This document shows positions 30,555 to 36,917 of a DNA stretch of 36,917 bases, one piece after another. Below the pieces are notes generated by a model, which saw nothing but the letters and a program-made list of their open reading frames with translations, searched no databases and had not been told where the DNA came from. Position 1 is the stretch's first letter, and each line of letters opens with the position of its first letter. This stretch comes from Thiobacillus denitrificans (GTDB lineage Bacteria; Pseudomonadota; Gammaproteobacteria; Burkholderiales; Thiobacillaceae). The DNA is taken from contig DILD01000085.1 in assembly GCA_002424845.1 (NCBI GenBank), positions 9,081-45,997 on the forward strand, written 5' to 3'. Both the position numbers and the translations under genes were made by a program.

Positions 30555-31508
30555 ATGAGCGAACAAGAAAAAACTGCCCCGGCAAATTGGGAACGTGATG
30601 TCTTGGAAAAGCTGGCCCTGTCGGCGATCCAGGAGCAGCGCCGCAGCCGCCACTGGAGCATCCTGTTCAAGACACTCGGGTTCCTGTACCTGTTCATCGT
30701 GCTGTTTCTCGCGCTTGGCTGGTTCAACTCGGGAAGCGTGGCCTTGCCCAAGGCGCACACTGCGCTGGTCGATCTGCAGGGCGTGATCTCGGCCGACAAG
30801 ACCAGCGCCGATTCAGTGATTAGCAGTCTGCAGGGCGCGTTTGAGGACAAGAAGACCAAAGGCGTGATTCTGCGCATCAACAGCCCCGGCGGCAGTCCGG
30901 TTCAGGCCGGGCAGATTTATGACGAGATCAAGCGTTTGCGCGCCAAACATCCGAAAACACCGCTCTATGCCGTGGTCGACGACATCTGCGCCTCTGGCGG
31001 CTATTACGTTGCCGTCGGTGCAGACAAGATTTTTGTCGACAAGGCCAGCATCGTCGGCTCGATCGGCGTGCTGATGGACGGCTTTGGTTTCACAAAAACC
31101 ATGGAGAAGCTCGGCGTCGAGCGTCGCCTGCTTACGGCCGGTGAAAACAAGGGCTTCCTCGACCCGTTTTCCCCGATTGATCCCGAGCAGCAGGTGTTCG
31201 CCAAGCAGATGCTGGAAGAAATTCACGGCCAGTTCATCGCCGTGGTTCGAGAAGGCCGCGGCAAACGCCTGAAGGAAACCCCCGAGATGTTCAGCGGCCT
31301 GGTGTGGAGCGGCGAGAAAAGCATCCAGCTCGGTCTTGTCGATGGCCTGGGCAGCGTCGAATCGGTCGCACGTGATGTCATCAAGGCAGAGGACATCGTC
31401 GATTACACCAGTCAGGATAGCCTGATCGAACGCCTCGCCAGCCGCCTCGGTGCGTCCATGGCCGAGGCCTGGTCTCCCTTCGAGAAAGCCGGGGTGGGGC
31501 TGAGGTGA
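30555..31508 (+). CDS. sppA: S49-family signal peptide peptidase SppA-type protease
   Basis: An inner-membrane serine protease that degrades leftover signal peptides and other small membrane-associated substrates. The 317-residue form (short type) has one N-terminal transmembrane helix at about 38-57 and the S49 domain: VDLQGVIS, VILRINSPGGSPVQAGQIYDEI, nucleophile S147 in ICASGGYYVA, then GSIGVLMDGFGF, and the likely general-base K199 in AGENKGF. The Ser-Lys spacing equals that known for B. subtilis SppA. ATG 30555 is preferred; an upstream in-frame ATG at 30513 would run into the Rieske gene. Its stop overlaps the next start as GTGA. Confidence 0.94.
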   Translation: MSEQEKTAPANWERDVLEKLALSAIQEQRRSRHWSILFKTLGFLYLFIVLFLALGWFNSGSVALPKAHTALVDLQGVISADKTSADSVISSLQGAFEDKKTKGVILRINSPGGSPVQAGQIYDEIKRLRAKHPKTPLYAVVDDICASGGYYVAVGADKIFVDKASIVGSIGVLMDGFGFTKTMEKLGVERRLLTAGENKGFLDPFSPIDPEQQVFAKQMLEEIHGQFIAVVREGRGKRLKETPEMFSGLVWSGEKSIQLGLVDGLGSVESVARDVIKAEDIVDYTSQDSLIERLASRLGASMAEAWSPFEKAGVGLR

Positions 31509-31714
31509 GCGATTACCGGCCAATCGCCTGTTCTGATCACGAACGGCTGGAATTCGCCGCGCTCACGAAACAGTGGCTGGACGTGCGCGTGGGCAGCGAG
31601 GTGCAACGCCTGCTGCCGCTGGATGTGTATACGCGGGACGGTGCCGAGTGGCTGCTGGCGGGAACCCCGTCCGGCGAGTCGCTGACCCTGCGGCTCGATT
31701 CGCTGCGATTCTGA
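31505..31714 (+). CDS. Rof-like Rho-binding antiterminator
   Basis: A 69-residue protein with the Rof/YaeO pattern: YRPIACSDHERLEFAALTKQWLDVRV near the start, then a beta-rich part ending LTLRLDSLRF. E. coli Rof binds Rho and blocks its RNA site, weakening Rho-dependent termination. The GTG start overlaps the sppA TGA (31505-31508), a four-base overlap typical of coupling. Being last in an operon with rluC and sppA, and next to the RNA helicase dbpA, it fits an RNA-metabolism neighbourhood. The family call rests on the N-terminal motif and length. Confidence 0.82.
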   Translation: MSDYRPIACSDHERLEFAALTKQWLDVRVGSEVQRLLPLDVYTRDGAEWLLAGTPSGESLTLRLDSLRF

Positions 31715-31718
31715 GTTC

Positions 31719-31746
31719 CCGGCTTCAGGGCCGGGCTGAAGCCCGG
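31719..31746. other. Hairpin between rof and dbpA
   Basis: CCGGCTTCAG (31719-31728) pairs with CTGAAGCC-C-GG (31736-31746) with one bulged C and a 7-base loop. No T-run follows, so it is at best a weak terminator or an mRNA end-protecting stem for the rluC operon. Confidence 0.45.
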
Positions 31747-31757
31747 CGTGAGCCTCG

Positions 31758-31763
31758 TATAAT
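31758..31763 (+). promoter_or_regulatory. Consensus -10 element directly upstream of dbpA
   Basis: TATAAT at 31758-31763 is a perfect -10 hexamer, but ends only five bases before the dbpA ATG. Transcription would begin at about the start codon, giving a leaderless message. No good -35 is seen 16-18 bases upstream, and there is no ribosome-binding site. Confidence 0.4.
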
Positions 31764-31768
31764 CCGGC

Positions 31769-33250
31769 ATGACCGAACAACCGAACACCTCACCTGAATC
31801 CCCGCCCACCGATACCCCGTCGGCTGGCGCGCCCTTCGACCAACTGCCGCTGGCGCCCGCCGTGCTGGCCAATTTGCGCCAGCTTGGCTACATCCACATG
31901 ACGCCGATCCAGGCGGCCAGTCTGCCGATCGCGTTGGCCGGCCATGACCTGATCGCGCAGGCCAAGACCGGCAGCGGCAAGACGGCGGCCTTTGCCCTGG
32001 CCCTGCTGAACCGGCTGAACCCGCGCCGCTTTGCCGTGCAGGCGCTGGTGCTGTGCCCGACGCGCGAACTGGCCGATCAGGTGACGCAGGAGATCCGCCG
32101 GCTGGCGCGCAGCGAGGACAACATCAAGATTCTTTCGCTGGTCGGCGGCTCCACCCTGCGTCCGCAGATGGCCAGCCTGGAGCACGGCGCCCACGTCGTC
32201 GTCGGCACGCCGGGCCGCATCATGGATCACCTGCAGCGCGGCAGCCTCAATCTGGATGCGCTCAATACGCTGGTGCTCGACGAGGCCGACCGCATGCTGG
32301 ACATGGGGTTCTACGACGACATCGGTTTCATCGCACGGGAGTGCCCCGGCACGCGCCAGACGCTGCTGTTTTCCGCCACCTACCCGGAAGGCATCGCGGA
32401 GCTGAGCCGGCGCCTCCTGCGGCAGCCGCACGAGGTGAAGCTGCTGGAGCGGCACGAGAACGACAAGATTCGCCAGCGCTTCTACGAGGTGAGCCACGAC
32501 GACCGCCTGCAGGCGGTGGCGTTGCTGCTCAAGCACTACCGCCCGGTCAGCACGCTGGCTTTCTGCAACACCCGACAGCAGTGCCGCGATTTGGTGCAGG
32601 TCCTGCGCGAACAGGGTTTTCATGCGCTGGCGCTGCACGGCGAACTGGAGCAGCGTGAGCGCGATCAGGTGCTGATTCAGTTCGCCAACCGCAGCTGCTC
32701 GGTGCTGGTGGCAACCGACGTCGCCGCACGTGGCCTCGATATCGCCCAACTCGAAGCCGTGATCAACGTCGATGTCACCCCCGATCCCGAGGTCTACATC
32801 CACCGCATCGGCCGCACCGGCCGCGCCGACCAGGAAGGCTGGGCGCTCAGCCTGGCCAGCCCCGGCCAGATGCGGCGGGTCGCCAATATCGTCAAGGAAC
32901 TCGGCGCCGAGCCTGAATGGCATTCCCTTGCCGAGCTGCAAGCCGCCAGCGACGAGCCGCTGCTGCCGCCGATGGCGACCTTGCAGATACTCGGCGGCCG
33001 CAAGGAAAAGATCCGCCCCGGCGACGTGCTGGGCGCGCTCACCGGCGAGGCGGGTTTTGCCAGCGCCCAGATCGGCAAGATCACCGTCACCGAGTCCACC
33101 ACCTATGTCGCGGTGGAGCGGGGCATCGCCCACGAAGTTCAGCGCAGGCTCGCCGCGGGCAAACTGAAGGGGAAAAGCGTCAAGGTGCGGATACTGGACG
33201 TCAACGCCGATTCAGCGCCCCGCGAGCGCGCGGCCCGGTGCAATCGGTGA
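31769..33250 (+). CDS. dbpA: DEAD-box ATP-dependent RNA helicase DbpA
   Basis: DbpA is an RNA helicase activated by hairpin 92 of 23S rRNA and acting in 50S assembly. The 493-residue product has a polar N-terminal extension of about 22 residues, the Q motif (GYIHMTPIQAASLP), Walker A AKTGSGKT (65-72), PTRELADQV, TPGR, DEADRMLDMGF, SAT, VLVATDVAARGLDI and HRIGRTGR. The C-terminal domain (about 415-485, MATLQILGGRKEKIRPGDVLGALTGEAG) is the DbpA-type RNA-binding domain that gives 23S specificity. No ribosome-binding site precedes the ATG. Its stop is ten bases from that of the convergent methyltransferase gene. Confidence 0.93.
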   Translation: MTEQPNTSPESPPTDTPSAGAPFDQLPLAPAVLANLRQLGYIHMTPIQAASLPIALAGHDLIAQAKTGSGKTAAFALALLNRLNPRRFAVQALVLCPTRELADQVTQEIRRLARSEDNIKILSLVGGSTLRPQMASLEHGAHVVVGTPGRIMDHLQRGSLNLDALNTLVLDEADRMLDMGFYDDIGFIARECPGTRQTLLFSATYPEGIAELSRRLLRQPHEVKLLERHENDKIRQRFYEVSHDDRLQAVALLLKHYRPVSTLAFCNTRQQCRDLVQVLREQGFHALALHGELEQRERDQVLIQFANRSCSVLVATDVAARGLDIAQLEAVINVDVTPDPEVYIHRIGRTGRADQEGWALSLASPGQMRRVANIVKELGAEPEWHSLAELQAASDEPLLPPMATLQILGGRKEKIRPGDVLGALTGEAGFASAQIGKITVTESTTYVAVERGIAHEVQRRLAAGKLKGKSVKVRILDVNADSAPRERAARCNR

Positions 33251-33260
33251 TTGCGGCCGC

Positions 33261-33968
33261 TTAGATTCCGATCCCGAATACCACCAGCCGGTCCTTGACC
33301 GCATCGGTATGTCCGCGCCAGCTTTTGGCGCGGCGGGTCTGGATCAGCTGGCTCGGCAGGCTGAGGTCGGCGCTGACGCTGATGTAGGTGTCGGGCGCCA
33401 GCGCGGTGGACAGGGCGTCCAGCAGCGCTACGCTGCGGTAGGGCGTCTCGATGAAGAGTTGGGTGGCGCGGTCGCGGCGCGCGGTTTTCTCCAGGTCGCG
33501 GATGGCTTGGCTGCGCTCGGGTTCCTTCGCTGGCAGATAGCCGTGGAAGGTGAAGCGCTGGCCGCCCAGGCCCGAGGCCATCAGCGCCAGCAGAATCGAC
33601 GACGGACCGATCAGGGGCACCACCGGAATATTTTCGCGATGCGCGGCCATGACCAGCGCCGCGCCGGGGTCGGCCACGGCGGGGCAGCCGGCTTCGGACA
33701 GCAGGCCGACGTCGTGCCCGGCCTTGAGCGGCGTCAATAGCGCAGGGATGGCTGCGGCCGGGGTGTGTTCGTTGAGTTCTTCAATCTGCAGCGTCTGGAT
33801 CGGCTGCGGATGCCCCATCGCTTTCAGGTGCGCACGTGCGGTTTTGGCGCGTTCGACAACAAAATATTCCAGCCGGCGGGCGACGGCAAGCGTGTCCGGC
33901 GGCAGGCAGGCGTCCGGGCTGACCGGACCCAGCGGCACCGGAATCAGGTAGAGCGTGCCGGTGGCCAT
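33261..33968 (-). CDS. SAM-dependent methyltransferase, RsmI/tetrapyrrole-methylase fold
   Basis: A 235-residue protein of the tetrapyrrole methylase superfamily: TGTLYLIPVPLGPVSPD near the start, VGLLSEAGCPAVADPGAALV, VVPLIGPSSILLALMASGLGGQRFTFHGYLPAK, then FIETPYRS. These match RsmI (16S rRNA C1402 ribose methylase) in order, but it is shorter than E. coli RsmI and its second segment (VVERAKTARAHLKAMG) differs from the usual ACEDTRHS. It is therefore a paralogous group rather than a plain RsmI, and the RNA target is not certain. It begins one base after the maf stop, in the same operon. Confidence 0.86.
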   Translation of the reverse strand: MATGTLYLIPVPLGPVSPDACLPPDTLAVARRLEYFVVERAKTARAHLKAMGHPQPIQTLQIEELNEHTPAAAIPALLTPLKAGHDVGLLSEAGCPAVADPGAALVMAAHRENIPVVPLIGPSSILLALMASGLGGQRFTFHGYLPAKEPERSQAIRDLEKTARRDRATQLFIETPYRSVALLDALSTALAPDTYISVSADLSLPSQLIQTRRAKSWRGHTDAVKDRLVVFGIGI

Positions 33969-33969
33969 G

Positions 33970-34563
33970 TCAGGAAGCGGCTGACCAGGTCAGCACGTCG
34001 ACGCCTTCGTTGGCCAGCATCCCGGCCAGCGCCATCAAGGGCAAGCCGATCAAGGCGGTGGGGTCGGGGCTGTCCATGCGTTCCATCAGCGCAATGCCGA
34101 GCGATTCGCTCTTGGCTGAGCCGGCGCAGTCGTAGGGTTTTTCTTTTTCGAGGTAGGCGGTGATCTGCGCGTCGGACAGCGGGCGGATATGTACCACGGT
34201 CGGCACGTCGCGCGTTTGGGTATGGCCGGTGCGGCTGTTGAGCAAGGTTAGCGCGGTATGGAACACCATGGCGCGGCCCTGCATTTTTTTCAGCTGTGCG
34301 AAGGCATTGTCGAAATTGCCGGGCTTGCCCAGTTGCTCGCTGTCGAGCATCAGTACCTGATCGGAACCGATGATGAGTGCATCGGGGTGGGTCGAGGCGG
34401 CAGCCTGCGCTTTCAGCACCGACAGGCGCAGTGCGGTGGCCGAAGGCGTCTCGCCCGACAGCGGCGTTTCGTCGACGTCGGGCGAGAGGATGTCGAAGGG
34501 GATGTGCAGGCGCGCCAGCAGTTCGCGCCGGTAGCGTGAGGTCGAGGCCAGGACAAGCTTCAT
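33970..34563 (-). CDS. Maf/YceF-type nucleotide pyrophosphatase
   Basis: A 197-residue Maf-fold enzyme that hydrolyses modified nucleoside triphosphates. It begins MKLVLASTSRYRRELLARL, has SPDVDETP, the GSDQVLMLD motif where DTP/TTP-type Maf proteins read ADT-like residues, and SAKSESLGIALMERMDSPDPTALIGLPL. These are YceF-subgroup features, a group shown in E. coli to prefer m7GTP. It starts four bases after the oadA/pycB stop and is followed one base later by the methyltransferase gene, so it is an internal operon gene. Confidence 0.92.
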   Translation of the reverse strand: MKLVLASTSRYRRELLARLHIPFDILSPDVDETPLSGETPSATALRLSVLKAQAAASTHPDALIIGSDQVLMLDSEQLGKPGNFDNAFAQLKKMQGRAMVFHTALTLLNSRTGHTQTRDVPTVVHIRPLSDAQITAYLEKEKPYDCAGSAKSESLGIALMERMDSPDPTALIGLPLMALAGMLANEGVDVLTWSAAS

Positions 34564-34567
34564 TCGC

Positions 34568-36412
34568 TTATTCCGGCTGAATCTCGACCAGCGCCATGTC
34601 GGGCGTCACGGCGTCGCCTTTCTTGGCGAAGATGCTGATGACGACGCCGGCAATCGGGGCTTGCACCTCGTTTTCCATTTTCATCGCCTCGATTACCAGC
34701 ACGCCGTCGCCGGCCTTGACGGTCTGGCCGAGGCTGACCAGCACGTCGACAACGGTACCGGGCATGGCAGCCGTGACGTGGCCAGGGTGCGTGGCGCGGG
34801 GTTTCTGGCCGGCGGCCGGCACGGCGGCTGCCTTGCGCGGCGCGCTGTCGTTGCCGCCAGAGAGGGCGACCTCATTCAGCGGCTCGATCAGGACTTCTTC
34901 CGAGACGCCGTCGACCGAAACGAAGTAGGGGCGCTGGGCAGCATCGCTGCGACCGCTGCCCGACAGTTTGATGTGGTAGGTCTCGCCGTGCAGCGTGATC
35001 TTGAATTCGTCGGCGGCATAGCGCGGACCACTGTCCTGCACCGAGCTTCCCGGCGGCAGCAATTGCTCGGGCTTGAGGCTGCCGGCGGCACGTTCCTGCA
35101 GCCAGGTCTTGCCGATTTCGGGGAACATGGCATAGGTCAGCACATCCTCGTCGGACCTGGCCAGACTCTCGATCTCGCCGCGCAATTTGTCGAGTTCGTC
35201 TCCAAGCAGGTCCGCCGGGCGGCAGGTGGTGACCTCAAGGTCACCGATGGCGATTTTCAGGACTTCCTCGTTGACGTGCCCCGGCGCCTGGCCATAGCGG
35301 CCTTGCAGATAGAGTTTTACTTCATTGGTGACCGACTTGTAGCGCGCGCCGGTGAGCACGTTCAGCGCGGCCTGGGTGCCGACGATCTGCGAGGTGGGCG
35401 TGACCAGCGGCGGGAAGCCCAGGTCTTCGCGCACCCGCGGGATTTCCTCCAGCACGGCGTCCATGCTGTCGAGCGCGCCCTGTTCCTTCAACTGGTTGGC
35501 GAGATTGGAAATCATTCCGCCCGGCACCTGGTTGATCAGCACGCGCGTATCGGTGCCGGTAAAGGCCGACTCGTACTGCCAGTATTTCTTGCGCACCTCC
35601 TTGAAGTAGGCCGAGATTTCCTCGATCAGCGGCAGCGACAGCCCGGTGTCGTATTCGGTGCCGGCGAGCGCCGCAACCAGGCTTTGCGTGGTGGGGTGGC
35701 TGGCACCTTCGGCAAATGCGCCGACGCAGGTGTCGATGATGGTCGCGCCTGCTTCCACTGCCTTCATGTGCGTCATGTGTGCCAGGCCGGAGGTGGCATG
35801 GCTGTGGGTGTGGATTGGCAGATGGGTGGCTTCGCGGATCGCGCAGACCAGGTCGTACGCGGTGTAGGGCGTGAGCAGGCCTGCCATATCCTTGATCGCG
35901 ATGGTGTCGCAGCCCATGTCTGCCAGGCCCTTGGCCAACTCGACAAAATGCGGAATGTCGTGCACCGGGCTGGTGGTGTAGCAGACGGTGCCTTCGGCGT
36001 GCTTGCCGGCGGCTTTCACCGATTGAATCGACACGCGCAGGTTGCGCAGGTCGTTCATGGCGTCGAACACGCGGAAGACATCGACGCCGTTGTCGGCGGA
36101 TTTCTGAACGAAGGCACGTACCACGTCGTCGGAATAGTTGCGGTAGCCGAGCAGGTTTTGCCCGCGCAGCAGCATCTGGATACGCGTATTGGGCAGGGCC
36201 TTTCTGAGCTTGCGCAGGCGCTCCCACGGATCTTCGCGCAAAAAGCGCACGCAGGCGTCGAAGGTGGCGCCGCCCCAGGCTTCCAGCGACCAGAAACCAA
36301 CCTGGTCGAGCTTGCCGCAGATCGGCAGCATGTCTTCAGTGCGCATGCGGGTGGCAATGAGCGACTGGTGGCCGTCGCGCAGGACAAGATCGGTGATGTG
36401 TACTTTGGCCAT
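34568..36412 (-). CDS. Carboxyltransferase-biotin subunit: pyruvate carboxylase subunit B / oxaloacetate decarboxylase alpha
   Basis: A 614-residue protein with an HMGL-like carboxyltransferase domain (from VHITDLVLRDGHQSLIATRMRTEDML to about 280), a conserved PYC/OADA domain (to about 465), a Pro/Ala linker and a biotinyl domain with the modified lysine K578 in IEAMKMENE. It either adds CO2 to pyruvate with the biotin carboxylase upstream (two-subunit pyruvate carboxylase) or is the alpha subunit of a sodium-pumping decarboxylase. The biotin carboxylase two bases upstream, and the absence of beta and gamma membrane subunits, favour pyruvate carboxylase, an anaplerotic enzyme. ATG 36412 is chosen; 90 more open codons upstream belong to an out-of-frame overlap with that gene. 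Confidence 0.93.
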   Translation of the reverse strand: MAKVHITDLVLRDGHQSLIATRMRTEDMLPICGKLDQVGFWSLEAWGGATFDACVRFLREDPWERLRKLRKALPNTRIQMLLRGQNLLGYRNYSDDVVRAFVQKSADNGVDVFRVFDAMNDLRNLRVSIQSVKAAGKHAEGTVCYTTSPVHDIPHFVELAKGLADMGCDTIAIKDMAGLLTPYTAYDLVCAIREATHLPIHTHSHATSGLAHMTHMKAVEAGATIIDTCVGAFAEGASHPTTQSLVAALAGTEYDTGLSLPLIEEISAYFKEVRKKYWQYESAFTGTDTRVLINQVPGGMISNLANQLKEQGALDSMDAVLEEIPRVREDLGFPPLVTPTSQIVGTQAALNVLTGARYKSVTNEVKLYLQGRYGQAPGHVNEEVLKIAIGDLEVTTCRPADLLGDELDKLRGEIESLARSDEDVLTYAMFPEIGKTWLQERAAGSLKPEQLLPPGSSVQDSGPRYAADEFKITLHGETYHIKLSGSGRSDAAQRPYFVSVDGVSEEVLIEPLNEVALSGGNDSAPRKAAAVPAAGQKPRATHPGHVTAAMPGTVVDVLVSLGQTVKAGDGVLVIEAMKMENEVQAPIAGVVISIFAKKGDAVTPDMALVEIQPE

Positions 36413-36414
36413 AT

Positions 36415-36917
36415 TTACAATCCCTGGTGCGCGGCAATGGCGGCGGCGATGGCGGCGGCCATCACTTCCGGCGGTTTCTTTTCGGTGTACTGGGTGAGTT
36501 CCGGGTGTTCTTCGACAAAGCTGGTATTGAAGCGCCCGCTGCGGAACTCGGGGTTCTTCAAAATTTCCTGATAGTAGGGAATCGTCGTTTTCACGCCGTA
36601 CACCAGCATGTCGGATAGCGCGCGACGACCACGTTCGACGGCGGATTCCCAGGTCAGATTCCACACCGTGAGCTTGGCGCACATGGAGTCGAAGTAGGGC
36701 GGAATCACGTAGTCGGTGTAGATCGCGGCGTCCACGCGCACCCCAGGACCGCCCGGCGAATAGTAGCGCGTGATGCGGCCGAGGCTGGGCAGGAACTCGT
36801 TTTTCGGGTCTTCGGCGTTGACGCGGAATTCGATGGCGTAGCCGCGATGCTTGATGTCTTCCTGCTTGTATTGCAGCGGCAGGCCGGAAGCAATGCGGAT
36901 CTGCTCCTGCACGATGT
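36415..36917 (-). CDS. Biotin carboxylase subunit, C-terminal part (start outside window)
   Basis: The last 167 or so residues of a biotin carboxylase of the AccC/PycA kind, which charges biotin with CO2 using ATP. Visible are VQEQIRIASGLPL, the conserved HRGYAIEFRVNAEDP, GRITRYYSPGGPGVRVD and YFDSMCAKLTVW. The ATP-grasp core lies beyond the right edge. A tail of about 30 residues (EVMAAAIAAAIAAHQGL) is Ala-rich. Its stop is two bases from the ATG of the carboxyltransferase-biotin gene, so it is probably the pyruvate carboxylase A subunit rather than the acetyl-CoA carboxylase one. Confidence 0.92.
   Translation of the reverse strand, partial: IVQEQIRIASGLPLQYKQEDIKHRGYAIEFRVNAEDPKNEFLPSLGRITRYYSPGGPGVRVDAAIYTDYVIPPYFDSMCAKLTVWNLTWESAVERGRRALSDMLVYGVKTTIPYYQEILKNPEFRSGRFNTSFVEEHPELTQYTEKKPPEVMAAAIAAAIAAHQGL

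Noticed and set aside
31790..33133. A 447-codon open frame on the minus strand opposite dbpA
   Set aside because: Antisense shadow; composition is His/Gln/Ala-rich and motif-free, while all DEAD-box motifs are present on the plus strand.
34661..36571. A 636-codon open frame on the plus strand opposite the carboxyltransferase-biotin gene
   Set aside because: It is an antisense shadow of a strongly coding GC-rich gene. No domain or ribosome-binding site supports it.

Overview
This is a GC-rich (roughly 60 percent, judged by eye) bacterial chromosome segment. The gene order infC-rpmI-rplT-pheS-pheT-ihfA-merR, the betaproteobacterial style of UvrB, RNase E and PheS, and the many GGDEF/EAL and c-type haem sensor proteins point to a betaproteobacterium, possibly of the Nitrosomonadales/Thiobacillus kind. 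The taxonomic call is inference from protein style, not from a search.

Layout. Positions 1-5330 hold translation and nucleoid genes on the plus strand: the 3' end of infC, rpmI, rplT, a palindromic repeat, pheS, pheT, ihfA, an overlapping MerR-type regulator and tRNA-Pro(GGG). sodB follows (5470-6054). Positions 6127-6473 hold no gene. A cyclic-di-GMP block runs from 6474 to 15923: two membrane PAS-GGDEF cyclases, a divergent cupin/deaminase pair, a secreted Cache-type sensor protein, and a 997-residue protein combining a periplasmic haem-c motif (CLDCH), PAS, a Cys/His-rich GAF, GGDEF and EAL.

From 16053 to 23000 genes lie on the minus strand. They are a frameshifted fusion of a solute-binding domain with a UPF0126/TRIC membrane domain, a VF530-type protein, a small winged-helix protein, a protein with a degenerate J-domain-like tail, tRNA-Asn(GTT), a Y-family polymerase, a YihY membrane protein fused to a cyclic-nucleotide-binding domain, and aspC. 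uvrB and a low-molecular-weight phosphatase are divergent from aspC. rne (minus) and rluC (plus) are divergent across a 418-base gap. rluC leads a tight operon: rluC, HAD phosphatase, Rieske protein, SppA peptidase and a Rof-like Rho inhibitor, followed by dbpA. The right end is a compact minus-strand operon: biotin carboxylase (cut by the window edge), an OadA/PycB-type carboxyltransferase-biotin subunit, maf and a tetrapyrrole-methylase-fold methyltransferase.

Most of the window is conserved housekeeping sequence. The parts most worth a second look are the c-di-GMP sensor block, the two membrane-domain fusions (one broken by a single missing base), the 17.8-19.1 kb islet of small proteins with a shared upstream box, and the short linear motifs in the RNase E tail. 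I saw no insertion sequence, integrase, phage gene or CRISPR array.
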